64,000 nt of DNA from contig NZ_CP076718.1 of NCBI RefSeq assembly GCF_011682235.2, forward strand, positions 2,339,793 to 2,403,792, in the 5' to 3' direction. Shown here piece after piece: positions 1 through 13,421 of this stretch. Origin of the DNA: Rhodocaloribacter litoris (lineage in GTDB: Bacteria; Bacteroidota; Rhodothermia; Rhodothermales; ISCAR-4553). Under the pieces are notes generated by a model. That model did not search any database. It saw only the letters and a program-made list of their open reading frames with translations, and was not told the DNA's origin. The translations under genes were made by a program, and so were the position numbers. Position 1 is the stretch's first letter. Each line of letters opens with the position of its first letter.

Positions 1-353
1 AGCATGGCACAGATGCCGAAGTTCGAGGGATTCCAGAGATGACGCCCCCGAAAGCGGAGGACATACTTCGACGTGATCGTCAGCAGGCTGCAGACGACGA
101 ACGGCCAGTAGAGCGGTGTCCGGATCAGGATCCCGACGCTGATGCCGGAGATGTAGGCGCTGGCCAGGTGCGGCCACCGATCACGCAACAGGCGGGAGAG
201 CACGACCTCCGCCACCAGCGCCGTGAAGATGGCCAGCAGGATGGCCCGGTAGCTCTCCAGGATCCCGAAGGAGAGATGCCCGCCGATCAGGATCGAGGTG
301 ATCAGCAGGGGAGCGGTATAGCGCCCGTCGTACCGAAGCTTCCAGCGTGTCAT
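1..353 (-). CDS. RnfD/NqrB-like membrane protein, N-terminal part (runs off the left edge)
   Basis: The reading frame starts with ATG at 353 and stays open to base 1, so only the first 117 residues are present. It starts MTRWKLRYDGRYTAPLLI and has several hydrophobic stretches typical of a multi-pass inner-membrane protein. The end visible here reads HLWNPSNFGICAML, close to the conserved segment of the NQR2/RnfD family, whose members bind flavin covalently and pass electrons across the membrane. The ATG overlaps the stop of the CRTAC1 gene upstream (ATGA), so the two are translationally coupled. No other Rnf subunit is visible, so this is probably a stand-alone RnfD-like protein paired with the CRTAC1 protein rather than part of a full Rnf complex. 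The family call is moderately sure; the function is inferred. Confidence 0.7.
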   Translation of the reverse strand, partial: MTRWKLRYDGRYTAPLLITSILIGGHLSFGILESYRAILLAIFTALVAEVVLSRLLRDRWPHLASAYISGISVGILIRTPLYWPFVVCSLLTITSKYVLRFRGRHLWNPSNFGICAM

Positions 354-2143
354 GACGGCTCGACCACCCGGTGAATGCGGCCCGTCTCCAGGCCGGTCAG
401 GGTCTGTACCCGCCCCGAAGGCCATCGGATGACGGCTTTCTCGATGCGGGCTCCCCGCCCGAGCCCGAAGTGCAGGCGGCGCTGGTTCTGTGCACAGAAG
501 CCGCTCCCGCCCGAAACCTCCTGGCGCTGCCGCCGGCCGTCCCAGTAAAGCTCTACGGCGGCCCCGATGGCGCTTCGGTTGCTGGCCGTACCGGTCAGAT
601 CGAACGCCACCCAGTCGCGCCCGGCATCCACCGTGTTCCTGTAGACCAGCAGGGGGCCGCGCTGATGCGCCACCACGACGTCCAGCACGCCGCGGTTCCA
701 GAGATCGGCCAGGGCGACGGCCCGCCCGTCGAACGTTTCCCGCACACCGACTGCCTGCGCGACCTGTTGAAACCACCACTGCCCGGTGTTGAGCCAGAGC
801 TTCTTGTGCTGGTAGCCCGACAGGCTCCGGCCTTCCATCGCCGGCCAGTTCTTCGCGTCGGAGATGATCGCCCGGTTGCCACCGGCCACCTTGGAGAAGT
901 CATACCAGTAAGAGCGCTCGCGGTCGGCCGAGACGTAACCGTTCGTGACGAACAGATCGAGCCAGCCGTCGTTGTTGAAGTCTCCAAACTGGGCCCCGTA
1001 GCTCCAGCCCCCCATCTCGACGTTGAAGGCACCGGCCATATTCCGGTAGCGCAGGTCCTTGCCCGACGGCTCCGGCACCCACAGGTTGTTGCCCTGCACC
1101 AGGATGCCCGGTTCCGTAATGTTGGTCACATAGACCGAGAGCGTGCCGTTGTTGACGATGTCGCCGAAGGCCACATTCATCCCGCTTTTCGGGGTGAAGC
1201 CCACGCGCGTCGCCTCGCCGGCGGCCACGAACCCTTTCCCTTCCTGGTTGAGGTAGAGCTCGTCCGTGCCGTAGTCGTTCGCGATGAAGAGATCGGGGTA
1301 ACCGGTTCCCCGCAGGTCGGCGGCGGCAACGGCCATCATCCAGCGCCGCGTCTCCAGCAGGCCCATGGCTGCCGTGACGTCCTCGAACGTCCCGTCGCCG
1401 CGCCCGCGCAGCAGGTATTTGCGGCCGCCGTTGTTCGCATACTCGAAGCTTTCCGGCATGATGCGGGTGTGCTCGAGCCGCCAGAGGTTCACGTCTTCCG
1501 GGTAGTACCCGCCGAAGAACAGGTCAAGATGGCCGTCCCGGTCGTAATCGAGCCAGATGGCGGCATTCACGTTGGCCCAGGCGGGCAGGCCGGATCCGTC
1601 TGTCACGCGGGTGAAGGCGCGGCCGGCGTCGTTGTGGAAGAGCTCGGAACGTCCCCACTTGTAGAGAAAGAGGTCTTCATAGCCGTCGTTGTCGTAGTCG
1701 CCCCAGACGGCGCCCATCGAGACGCCGGTGCCTTCGCGGTTCACGTCTGCGAGGCCCACCTGGGGGGCCACGTTCTCGAAGGTGCCGTCGCCCCGGTTGC
1801 GGTAGAGCGCGTTTTCGGCACCGGTGCGGCTGGAGGTCACGTACAGGTCTGCCCACCCGTCCCGGTCGAAGTCCACGACCGACACGGCGGCGCCCATCGA
1901 GGCCACCTGGGGCATGATGTGGTCGAGCTTCGGATCCAGCACCGGTGCCTCGTGCCGGAAGCGGATGCCGGCGGCCGCCGAGACTTCCTCGAAGTAGAAA
2001 CCGTACCGGCTCAGGGCTTCCTCCGGCCGGAGCCCGGCCGCGCCCGTGGACGTGCGCGAACGCAGGTAGCGATCGGCCAGCGGGAAGGCCAGCAGGGCGA
2101 GGAAAAAGAGGACGACGCCGGCCCGTATCGTGCGTTTGGGCAT
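350..2143 (-). CDS. CRTAC1-type FG-GAP repeat protein with C-terminal ASPIC/UnbV domain
   Basis: 597 residues. An N-terminal hydrophobic segment (about residues 8-25, after MPKRTIR) is a signal peptide or anchor, so the protein is exported. The middle contains repeated FG-GAP/VCBS calcium-loop motifs such as VDFDRDGWADLYV, GDYDNDGYEDLFL, LDYDRDGHLDLFF and GDFNNDGWLDLFV, which form a beta-propeller. The last 75 residues match the ASPIC/UnbV domain (GAAVELYWDGRRQRQEVSGG, then IRWPSGRVQTL). The specific role is unknown; such proteins are often encoded next to RnfD-like membrane proteins, as here, where the stop overlaps the next start. The gene lies 13 bases after the AhpD-like gene, so the three form one operon. 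Confidence 0.88.
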   Translation of the reverse strand: MPKRTIRAGVVLFFLALLAFPLADRYLRSRTSTGAAGLRPEEALSRYGFYFEEVSAAAGIRFRHEAPVLDPKLDHIMPQVASMGAAVSVVDFDRDGWADLYVTSSRTGAENALYRNRGDGTFENVAPQVGLADVNREGTGVSMGAVWGDYDNDGYEDLFLYKWGRSELFHNDAGRAFTRVTDGSGLPAWANVNAAIWLDYDRDGHLDLFFGGYYPEDVNLWRLEHTRIMPESFEYANNGGRKYLLRGRGDGTFEDVTAAMGLLETRRWMMAVAAADLRGTGYPDLFIANDYGTDELYLNQEGKGFVAAGEATRVGFTPKSGMNVAFGDIVNNGTLSVYVTNITEPGILVQGNNLWVPEPSGKDLRYRNMAGAFNVEMGGWSYGAQFGDFNNDGWLDLFVTNGYVSADRERSYWYDFSKVAGGNRAIISDAKNWPAMEGRSLSGYQHKKLWLNTGQWWFQQVAQAVGVRETFDGRAVALADLWNRGVLDVVVAHQRGPLLVYRNTVDAGRDWVAFDLTGTASNRSAIGAAVELYWDGRRQRQEVSGGSGFCAQNQRRLHFGLGRGARIEKAVIRWPSGRVQTLTGLETGRIHRVVEPS

Positions 2144-2156
2144 GGCAAAGAAACGG

Positions 2157-2687
2157 TCAGAGGTACCCCTGGGCGGCCAGGCGGGCCCCCTGCTGGTCGT
2201 ACAGGCCCGGGTCCTCGGGCGTCCAGGTCGCCAGCCCGTCGACGTACCGGTTGTACATGCAGAAGGCCGCCGCGATCAGGACCGTGTGGTGGAGCTCTTC
2301 GTCCGTGGCGCCTTCGGCCCGGGCCCGTGCGACGTCCTCCGCCGTCACCTGCCGCCCGCCGAGCTGTACCTTCTTGGCAATGCGCAGGAGCGCCTTGAGC
2401 TTCTCGCTGACATCGGCCCCCTCGAAGTCCGCCCGAACCTGTTCCACCACCCCGGCCCGGTCGCCGAGCAGATGCCGGGCCGCCGCACCGTGCGAATGCA
2501 TGCAGAAAAAGCAATCGTTCTCCGAGGAAACGTATGCGGCGATGAGCTCCCGCTCGCCCGGGGAAAGCGAGGAGGGTCCCCGGAGAAGCTCCTGGGCCAG
2601 CGCCCGCAGGTGCCGGCCCGTTCCGGGAAATTGCTCGAGCAGCCCCACGATGCCGGGCAGCCCCTCCGGGAGAGATACGTGTGCCAT
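2157..2687 (-). CDS. Carboxymuconolactone decarboxylase / AhpD-like peroxidase-family protein
   Basis: 176 residues if started at the ATG at 2687 (MAHVSLPEG). The CxxC-xx-H motif in ENDCFFCMHSHGA is the AhpD-type redox-active site, with a preceding acidic residue that serves as part of the proton relay in this family. Members reduce peroxides or act as disulfide reductases; substrate specificity cannot be read from sequence. The open frame continues upstream without an in-frame ATG until 3056, but that extension is Arg/Pro-rich and overlaps the divergent promoter region, so the shorter start is preferred. No clear Shine-Dalgarno precedes it. It is the first gene of the operon with the CRTAC1 and RnfD-like genes. 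Confidence 0.85.
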   Translation of the reverse strand: MAHVSLPEGLPGIVGLLEQFPGTGRHLRALAQELLRGPSSLSPGERELIAAYVSSENDCFFCMHSHGAAARHLLGDRAGVVEQVRADFEGADVSEKLKALLRIAKKVQLGGRQVTAEDVARARAEGATDEELHHTVLIAAAFCMYNRYVDGLATWTPEDPGLYDQQGARLAAQGYL

Positions 2688-2948
2688 GGGCGTGAAGACG
2701 GTATGATGGATGATCCCGGGAATACACAAGATAGGACACCTCCCGCACCGACGAAAGGCCCTCTCTCGTACCTGAGACGACGCGGCCGTCCCCGGCCGGA
2801 AGGGAGGGCGGTCCAAGCGACCTCCCCGCACCGGTGCCGCACCCGGCAGGCCCCTCCCGAACGACGGCACGTCTTCCCCCCGGGATCGCGCACCATGCCT
2901 CCGGGGTTTCACCCCCGGCTTTTCTGCGAACCCGAACCCACCCGACCG

Positions 2949-3794
2949 ATGCACCGGCGCTTTCAACAGATCGACGTTTTCGGAGCCGAACCGTTTTCCG
3001 GTAACCCGCTCGCCGTCGTCCTGGACGGGACGGGGCTCTCGGACGAGGCGATGCAACGCTTCGCGCGCTGGATGAACCTGTCCGAAACCACGTTCATCCT
3101 CCCGCCCGCCTCACCGGAGGCGGACTACGCGGTGCGCATCTTCACGCCCGCCTGCGAGCTCCCCTTTGCCGGTCACCCCACGCTCGGCACCTGCCATGCC
3201 TGGCTGGCCGGCGGCGGGAGGCCGCGCCGGGCGGACCGGATCGTGCAGGAATGCCGGGCCGGCCTCGTGCCGATCCGGCGCACCGACCAGGGACTGGCCT
3301 TTGCCGCACCGCCACTCCGGCGCACGGGACCGGTGGACGAAGCTTTCCTTGAACACCTGGCGGCGATCCTCCGGCTCCACCGATCCGACCTCGTCGATGC
3401 CCGGTGGGTCGACAACGGCCCCGGGTGGGTGGGGGTGCTGCTGGAAGATGCGGAGCGGGTGCTTGCGCTGGAGCCCGACTTCGGCCGGTCTACGGACCGG
3501 CTCTACCTGGGCGTCGTGGGGCCTTACCCGCCGGGCTCACCGTGTGCCTTCGAGGTGCGGGCGTTCTTCGGCGAGGAGCCGGGCATCATGCGGGAAGACC
3601 CGGTCACCGGAAGCCTCAACGCTTCGCTGGCGCAGTGGCTCCTCGACACCGGCCGGGCCCGGGCGCCGTACGTGGCAAGCCAGGGGACGCGGCTCGGCTG
3701 CCGCGGCCGTGTACGGATCGAACGGGATGCGGAGGGCACCGTCTGGGTCGGCGGGGCCACCACCACGTTCATCCGGGGCGAGCTCGCACTTTGA
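2949..3794 (+). CDS. PhzF-family isomerase/epimerase
   Basis: 281 residues from ATG 2949 (MHRRFQQIDVFGAEPFSGNP). The N-terminal VDVF...F.GNPLAVV signature, the catalytic-Glu segment (NLSETTFILPP) and the AGHPTLGTCHAW segment are characteristic of PhzF-like enzymes, which have two diaminopimelate-epimerase-like halves and isomerise small metabolites. The C-terminal half carries the matching motif REDPVTGSLNASLAQWL. The family includes many members unrelated to phenazine synthesis, and no phenazine genes are nearby, so the substrate is unknown. An alternative ATG at 2895 would add 18 residues of atypical sequence. The gene is divergent from the AhpD-like gene and converges on copA. Confidence 0.88.
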   Translation: MHRRFQQIDVFGAEPFSGNPLAVVLDGTGLSDEAMQRFARWMNLSETTFILPPASPEADYAVRIFTPACELPFAGHPTLGTCHAWLAGGGRPRRADRIVQECRAGLVPIRRTDQGLAFAAPPLRRTGPVDEAFLEHLAAILRLHRSDLVDARWVDNGPGWVGVLLEDAERVLALEPDFGRSTDRLYLGVVGPYPPGSPCAFEVRAFFGEEPGIMREDPVTGSLNASLAQWLLDTGRARAPYVASQGTRLGCRGRVRIERDAEGTVWVGGATTTFIRGELAL

Positions 3795-3837
3795 CACCGC
3801 CCGCGGGCCGCCGCCTCGTCCGAGCGCGGCGATACTT

Positions 3838-6405
<2,568 letters not shown>

Positions 6406-6605
6406 ATCGCTCCCTCCATGAAGACGTGGCGGTTCCAGACAAATGACGCCCGAACCGGGGACCGGTTACACGGTCAGGGGTTCCGTTCGTTTCCTTCGAC
6501 CCGGTACAAACGCCGTGGAAGAGCATGTGAAAAGGGATTTGCCGGAGAACCCGACAGCCCTTAAATTGTAGATTTCGGGTGCCGGGTGTGCCTGGCACCT
6601 TACCT

Positions 6606-6676
6606 GGTGACGTGGCCGAGAGGTTAGGCAAGGGTCTGCAAAACCCTGTACGGCGGTTCGAATCCGCCCGTCACCT
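6606..6676 (+). tRNA. tRNA-Cys (GCA)
   Basis: Cloverleaf: the acceptor stem GGTGACG (6606-6612) pairs with CGTCACC (6669-6675). The anticodon stem AGGGT/ACCCT encloses the loop CTGCAAA with anticodon GCA. The T-arm is GGCGG-TTCGAAT-CCGCC. The discriminator base is T (6676), the known identity base for cysteine tRNA. CCA is not encoded. It stands alone between copA and the grpE terminator. Confidence 0.95.
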
Positions 6677-6885
6677 CATCCTGAAAACGGGGATCGCGAC
6701 GCGCTTTTCGCTGTTTTCCCGTCAACCTGGCAGCCCTTTCTCCTCCGGGAGACGGGGCTTTTCTTTTATCCCGCACCCCCGAAACCAACCCGTTTCGAGG
6801 GGTGGGCGCAGCGCGTACTGGCAATCGTGCTGACAGTAACGAGGCTCACCAGACCACACCGAACGGGTCCCTTCCTCCAAAACGA

Positions 6886-6920
6886 AACGCCCCGCCTCCC
6901 TCCGGGGGAAGCGGGGCGTT
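6886..6920 (-). terminator. Rho-independent terminator of the heat-shock operon
   Basis: A perfect 10-bp stem, AACGCCCCGC (6886-6895) with GCGGGGCGTT (6911-6920), lies just past the grpE stop. On the minus strand it is followed by a T-rich run (TTTCGTTTT). Confidence 0.85.
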
Positions 6921-6942
6921 GATGTGTGCGGCGGAGCCGGGT

Positions 6943-7485
6943 CTAGGCGGCCACGACGACGCGGGCGTGGCGGAGCACCTCGCCGTCGAGCAGGTAGCCG
7001 CGCTGCACCTCGCTGAGGATGGTGCCGGGGGCCACGCCCTCGGGCGCGGGCTGCCGCATCACGGCCTCGTGCAGGTGCTCGTCGAACGGGACGCCCTGCA
7101 CGTCGATGGGCTCGACGCCCAGCTGTTGCAGCGCCACGGAGAACTTCTGATAGACGAGCTCGAAGCCCTGGAACAACCCGGCACAGGCCTCGGGAAGGTC
7201 CTGCGTCCGGGCCGACTCCAGCGCCCGCGCCACGTCGTCGTAGACCTCGAGCACCGGCCCGAGCACCCGTTTCTTCGTGGCCTGCGCCGCGCGGGTCAAC
7301 TCCCGCTCGGTGCGCCGGCGGAAGTTCTGGAAGTCGGCGGCCGTGCGGAGCAACTGCTCCCGCATGCGTTCGAGGTCCGCCTGCACCTGCTCCAGCGTCG
7401 GCTCTTCCTCCTGCACCTCGGCGGCCGGCTGTTCCGTGGCCGCGGCTTCTGCCTCCACGTTCGGGTTGACGTGCTCTTTTTCCAT
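6943..7485 (-). CDS. grpE: Nucleotide exchange factor GrpE
   Basis: 180 residues. GrpE releases ADP from DnaK and so resets the Hsp70 cycle. The N-terminal 40 residues are acidic and low-complexity, followed by a long coiled coil (about 30-90) containing RTAADFQNFRRRTERE, the family's best-conserved segment. The C-terminal beta domain includes PFDEHLHEAVMRQP and VLRHARVVVA. It is the last gene of the minus-strand run after clpB (50-base gap), directly before a strong terminator. Neither dnaK nor hrcA is in the window. Confidence 0.95.
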   Translation of the reverse strand: MEKEHVNPNVEAEAAATEQPAAEVQEEEPTLEQVQADLERMREQLLRTAADFQNFRRRTERELTRAAQATKKRVLGPVLEVYDDVARALESARTQDLPEACAGLFQGFELVYQKFSVALQQLGVEPIDVQGVPFDEHLHEAVMRQPAPEGVAPGTILSEVQRGYLLDGEVLRHARVVVAA

Positions 7486-7535
7486 GGTTCTATCGGTTCA
7501 AAAGGTTATTCGCGTGGTTCGATCGAAGCGGGGAC

Positions 7536-10169
<2,634 letters not shown>

Positions 10170-10229
10170 GGTTCGTTGTCCGATCTGGTGTGTGGGACGG
10201 GTTGCGCGGTGCGGGGAAAGCCACACACG

Positions 10230-11216
10230 CTATGCACGACGCAGGTGTTTTTCGGCCCAGGTCTTCAGTTCGGCCCGGGCCTGTTCACTCAGGTGCTCGG
10301 GCACGTGGACTTCGATCTCCACGTAGAGGTCGCCGGTGTTCCGGTCGGTCTGGACGCCCTGGCCGCGCAGGCGGAGCTTCTGCCCGTGCTGCGTGCCGGG
10401 GGCGATGCGGAGGCGCACGTTCTGCCCGTAGGCGTTGGTGATGGTGCGCGTGGTGCCGAGCATGGCCTCGACGGCGTCGATGCGCTCGGTCACGTAGAGG
10501 TCGTCGCCGTCGCGGCGGAAGCGGGGGTGCGGCAGCACCTCGAAGGTGATGTAGAGGTCGCCGCGGGAGCCGTCGGGGCCGGGCTGGCCGTGCCCCTTGA
10601 GGCGGATGCGCGTGCCGGAGCGCACCCCTTTCGGGATGGTGATGCGCACCTTCTCGCCGCCGGGCAGCTCCACCTCGCGCTTGCCGCCGCGCAGGGCCTC
10701 GTCGAAGGTGAGGCGCATCACGGTGCGGACGTCGCGGCCGCCGGCCCGGCGCCGGCCGCGGGCCCCGAAGAACCCGTCGCCCAGGTCGGGTTCGTCGAAG
10801 TCGCGGGCCCGACCGCCGAAGAAGGTGCTGAAGATGTCGCCGATGCCGCCGAGGCCCTCGTCGTTGAAGATGAAGTCCGGCCCGGCCCCGGAAGTCTCGA
10901 CGCGGACGTAGGTGCCGTCCGGCGTGCGGTAGAAGCGCGTGCCGGCGCTGCGCCCGGCCCCGGTGAAGCCTTCGAAGCCGGCCCCCGCGAAGGGGTTGCG
11001 GCGGAGCGCGTCGTACTCTTTCCGTTTGGCCTCGTCGCTGAGGACGGCATAGGCCTCCTGGATCTCCTTGAAGCGCTCCTCGGCGTCGGGCTTGTCGGGG
11101 TTGCGGTCCGGGTGGTATTCCCGCGCCAGCTTCCGGTACGCCTTCTTGATCTCCTGGGGCGAGGCGTCCTCGGAGACCCCCAGGATGGCATAGTAATCTT
11201 TCGTGGCCGGGTTCAT
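10230..11216 (-). CDS. DnaJ-class co-chaperone without zinc fingers (CbpA/DnaJ type II)
   Basis: 328 residues from ATG 11216 ([15 protein letters not shown]); a GTG three bases upstream is also possible. The J-domain (about 5-70) contains the HPD tripeptide in [11 protein letters not shown] that stimulates DnaK ATPase. A Gly/Phe-rich linker follows ([11 protein letters not shown]), then directly the two C-terminal peptide-binding domains. The CxxCxGxG zinc-finger repeats of classical DnaJ are absent. No ribosome-binding site is visible, and 22 bases upstream of the start codon the sequence enters the 240-bp inverted-repeat element, so the leader and promoter must lie in or beyond that element. 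Confidence 0.93.
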   Translation of the reverse strand: MNPATKDYYAILGVSEDASPQEIKKAYRKLAREYHPDRNPDKPDAEERFKEIQEAYAVLSDEAKRKEYDALRRNPFAGAGFEGFTGAGRSAGTRFYRTPDGTYVRVETSGAGPDFIFNDEGLGGIGDIFSTFFGGRARDFDEPDLGDGFFGARGRRRAGGRDVRTVMRLTFDEALRGGKREVELPGGEKVRITIPKGVRSGTRIRLKGHGQPGPDGSRGDLYITFEVLPHPRFRRDGDDLYVTERIDAVEAMLGTTRTITNAYGQNVRLRIAPGTQHGQKLRLRGQGVQTDRNTGDLYVEIEVHVPEHLSEQARAELKTWAEKHLRRA

Positions 11217-11238
11217 CACGATGTATGCGTTTTGATCA

Positions 11239-11478
11239 CTGATGTTACGCAGTTAGGACCTGTGCGGTGGCGGAACTACCCCTCCGTCGCTGCGCGACAC
11301 CTCCCCTTCGCATGGGGAGGGGCTTGATGGTTGCCGCATCGCGCAACCCCAGGCCCTTCCGCCTGGCCGCACCCGGCGGCCCTGCAGGGGGAAGTACCCC
11401 GAAGGGGGTCGCTATCTCGCTGCCATGAAGCGAAAGGAGCGAAACGGGGTGGCTTCGCCGCCTACTGCGTAACATCAG
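11239..11478. mobile_element. 240-bp MITE-like non-coding element bounded by 14-bp inverted repeats
   Basis: CTGATGTTACGCAG at 11239-11252 is repeated perfectly inverted at 11465-11478. The interior has no convincing gene but holds a hairpin (CCTCCCC 11300-11306 with GGGGAGG 11314-11320). No target duplication is evident immediately outside. The structure resembles a miniature inverted-repeat element; its ends do not match those of the IS630 element at 15.1 kb. It separates hsp20 and its terminator from the dnaJ-like gene. No second copy is seen in this window, so mobility is inferred from shape only. Confidence 0.6.
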
Positions 11479-11505
11479 CCAGTTAATCATGGTCTCATCA
11501 ACAAA

Positions 11506-11540
11506 GAGCCCTGCGCCGACACACGGGCCGGGCAGGGCTC
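11506..11540 (-). terminator. Terminator of hsp20
   Basis: A 9-bp perfect stem GAGCCCTGC (11506-11514) / GCAGGGCTC (11532-11540), followed on the minus strand by TTTGTT, about 45 bases after the hsp20 stop. Confidence 0.75.
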
Positions 11541-11585
11541 GACCAGCGGCCGTCCGGCGGACGGCACGGTTCGAGGAAGGAGGGC

Positions 11586-12032
11586 TTACGAGATCTTGAT
11601 CCGAACCGGCTTGCTCTCCTCCCGCTTCGGCACCGTGATCATCAGCACGCCATCCTTGAACGTGGCCTTGATCTTGTCGGCGTCCACGTTCTGGCCGAGC
11701 TGGAACGAGCGGAAGAAGCGGCCCTGCCACCGCTCGATGCGATGGAACTGCTCGCCCTTCTCCTCACGCAGCTGCTTGCGCTCGCCGCTGACCATCAGCG
11801 TGCCGTTCTCGAACGTGACCGTCACGTCGTCACGGGACAGCCCCGGCAGATCCATCCGCACCAGGTAGGCATCGTCGGTCTCCGAAATATCGACGACCGG
11901 CGTCCACACCTGGGACAGCGCGCCTTCCTTCTCTTCGGTCAGGTTGCCGAAGAAGCGATCGAAGAGACGATCCACTTCACGTTGCAGGCGCGACATCTCG
12001 GTAACAGGAGCATAGGGCATGATGTTGGCCAT
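11586..12032 (-). CDS. Small heat-shock protein, Hsp20/alpha-crystallin family
   Basis: 148 residues starting MANIMPYAPVTEMSRLQ. It is an ATP-independent holdase that binds unfolding proteins. The alpha-crystallin domain (about 40-140) includes the typical DLPGLSRDDVTVTFENGTL segment and a C-terminal KPVRIKI tail that resembles the IXI oligomerisation motif. Start choice: an ideal Shine-Dalgarno AAAGGAGGTGATGG ends 8 bases before the ATG at 12032, whereas the in-frame ATG at 12038 and GTG at 12041 lie too close to it. It has its own terminator and so is separate from the dnaJ-clpB-grpE run. Confidence 0.95.
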   Translation of the reverse strand: MANIMPYAPVTEMSRLQREVDRLFDRFFGNLTEEKEGALSQVWTPVVDISETDDAYLVRMDLPGLSRDDVTVTFENGTLMVSGERKQLREEKGEQFHRIERWQGRFFRSFQLGQNVDADKIKATFKDGVLMITVPKREESKPVRIKIS

Positions 12033-12294
12033 AACCATCACCTCCTTTGCGTGTGTTTAAGGTTCCTGTTACAGTGATGCTGGACTGACTGCGGTTTGCC
12101 CGGCCCGAGGGCCGGGGGCCTCACCCTCGTGAAGCCGCCCGGTGGTATTTCAAAGGGCGTGCCAGCCCGTGGGTTCTGTCAATCCGTGAGGCTGTTTCTA
12201 GCATCCCGTCAGGGGAAAGGCGCCGCGCGCCTGTTCTCCTGTCAGGGGCTCGCCCGTGGTGTCAGGGGGCAGGGCGGGGCCGGGGGAGAGGCTG

Positions 12295-13242
12295 TCAGGA
12301 TGACAACGCAGCAGCGAGTGGGGCCTCCGGGGGCAACACAAAAGGGAGCACACGCGGGGCCAGCCCGAAGCGGTACGACCGGCTGCGCAGCGGCTCGCCG
12401 TCGAGGTTCACCAGGAGGTCGTCCGGGCTGTGTACCGCCAGCGCCGGGACGCGGGCATAGACCGCTCCGGTATCCGCCGGAGGGAGCCCCCGCAGCAACT
12501 CGGCCAGGGTAGCCAGCAACTGGCCCGCCGGCATCTCGGGCAGCACGAACACATCGAGCAGGCCGTCGTCGAGGCAGGCCCGGGGGCAGACCTGAAAGCC
12601 GCCGCCGGCCTGCCGGCCGTTGCCCACGGCAAAGACGAAGGCCGTGCCTTCCCAGGTAAAGTCGTCGCCGGTCAGGTGCAGGCGCCGGGCCTGCAGGGTG
12701 GTCATGTGGCGGAGCCCCGAGATGAGGTAGGCGGCGCGGCCCAGCAACTGCTTCTGGGCCGCCGGCGTCTCGGCGGTCACCTGAGCGCCGAAGCCTCCGC
12801 TGGCTACGTTGATGAAGGTGCGGCGCCCGGGGGCGTCTTCCGGGGCCTCGTCCACAGATACGTGCCCCACGTCGATGGGGCGAGCCGTCCCCTCGGCCGC
12901 CAGGCGCAGGGCCGCCTCGGGGTTGGCGGCGTCGAGGCCGCAGGCGGTGGCGAAGTCGTTGGCCGTGCCCTGGGGCACCACCCCCACGGCGCACCCCGCC
13001 GGGCCCGCCCGCATCACCCCCTGCACCACCTCGCTGAGCGTGCCGTCGCCACCGGCGGCCACCACCCGGGGGACGCCGGCGCGCACCGCCTCTTCGGCGA
13101 AGAACGCGGCATCCCCGCCTTCCCACGTAACGCGTACCTCCACGCGGTGCCCCGCTCCCCGTACGGCCTCGACAGCCGCCCGCAAGGCGGGGCGCGCGGC
13201 GACCTTTCCGTTAACGATCAGGCGAAGCATACGAGGGGCCAT
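12295..13242 (-). CDS. Diacylglycerol/lipid kinase, YegS/DgkB-like
   Basis: 315 residues. The N-terminal Rossmann-like half starts with LRLIVNGKVAA and contains the nucleotide-binding GGDGT motif (VVAAGGDGTLSEVV) and PQGTANDFA, both diagnostic of the DAG-kinase catalytic domain (PF00781). The C-terminal beta-sandwich includes NVASGGFGAQV and LLVNLDGEPL, the latter normal for the family. These enzymes phosphorylate diacylglycerol or related lipids at the inner membrane. An internal ATG at 13230 would shorten the protein by 4 residues. The 253 bases between it and hsp20 contain no gene. Confidence 0.9.
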   Translation of the reverse strand: MAPRMLRLIVNGKVAARPALRAAVEAVRGAGHRVEVRVTWEGGDAAFFAEEAVRAGVPRVVAAGGDGTLSEVVQGVMRAGPAGCAVGVVPQGTANDFATACGLDAANPEAALRLAAEGTARPIDVGHVSVDEAPEDAPGRRTFINVASGGFGAQVTAETPAAQKQLLGRAAYLISGLRHMTTLQARRLHLTGDDFTWEGTAFVFAVGNGRQAGGGFQVCPRACLDDGLLDVFVLPEMPAGQLLATLAELLRGLPPADTGAVYARVPALAVHSPDDLLVNLDGEPLRSRSYRFGLAPRVLPFVLPPEAPLAAALSS

Positions 13243-13331
13243 GGCGACGGGACGGCGACAGGGAAGAGCAAGGTATCGGATCGAAAGAAGACATACCAGC
13301 CCTGGATCGTTCGAGAGAACGTCGTTTTTTT

Positions 13332-13353
13332 TTGAATATCAATTGAATATCAA
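13332..13353. promoter_or_regulatory. Two perfect tandem 11-bp AT-rich repeats upstream of the HdeD-like gene
   Basis: TTGAATATCAA occurs twice head to tail (13332-13342 and 13343-13353). Each unit has mirrored arms (TTGA...TCAA), as an operator half-site pair would. The block follows a run of ten T and is strongly AT-rich against the GC-rich surroundings. It lies about 70 bases upstream of the HdeD-like start and about 90 bases upstream of the divergent lipid kinase. The regulator is unknown. Confidence 0.5.
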
Positions 13354-13421
13354 TGCTTTTGGATTCGACCCCTTTTATCTTCTTTTTCGCCCTCTTCCGC
13401 ACCCAGCCCGTACGTGAGACC

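Noticed and set aside
371-2398. A 675-codon open frame antisense to the CRTAC1 gene
   Set aside because: Composition is His/Val/Pro-rich without any domain; it mirrors the codon bias of the real gene on the other strand, as is usual in GC-rich DNA.
2949-3794. Phenazine biosynthesis from the PhzF-like gene
   Set aside because: No other phz gene is present, and the family is mostly made of unrelated isomerases.
12099-12116. Hairpin CCCGGCCC/GGGCCGGG between hsp20 and the lipid kinase
   Set aside because: The loop is too short for the full stem and no T-run follows; such words are common by chance at this GC content.
12208-12268. GTCAGGGG three times upstream of hsp20 (12208, 12241, 12261)
   Set aside because: Spacing is irregular (33 and 20 bases) and the word is simple for this GC content; it lies downstream of the lipid kinase, so no clear regulatory logic.
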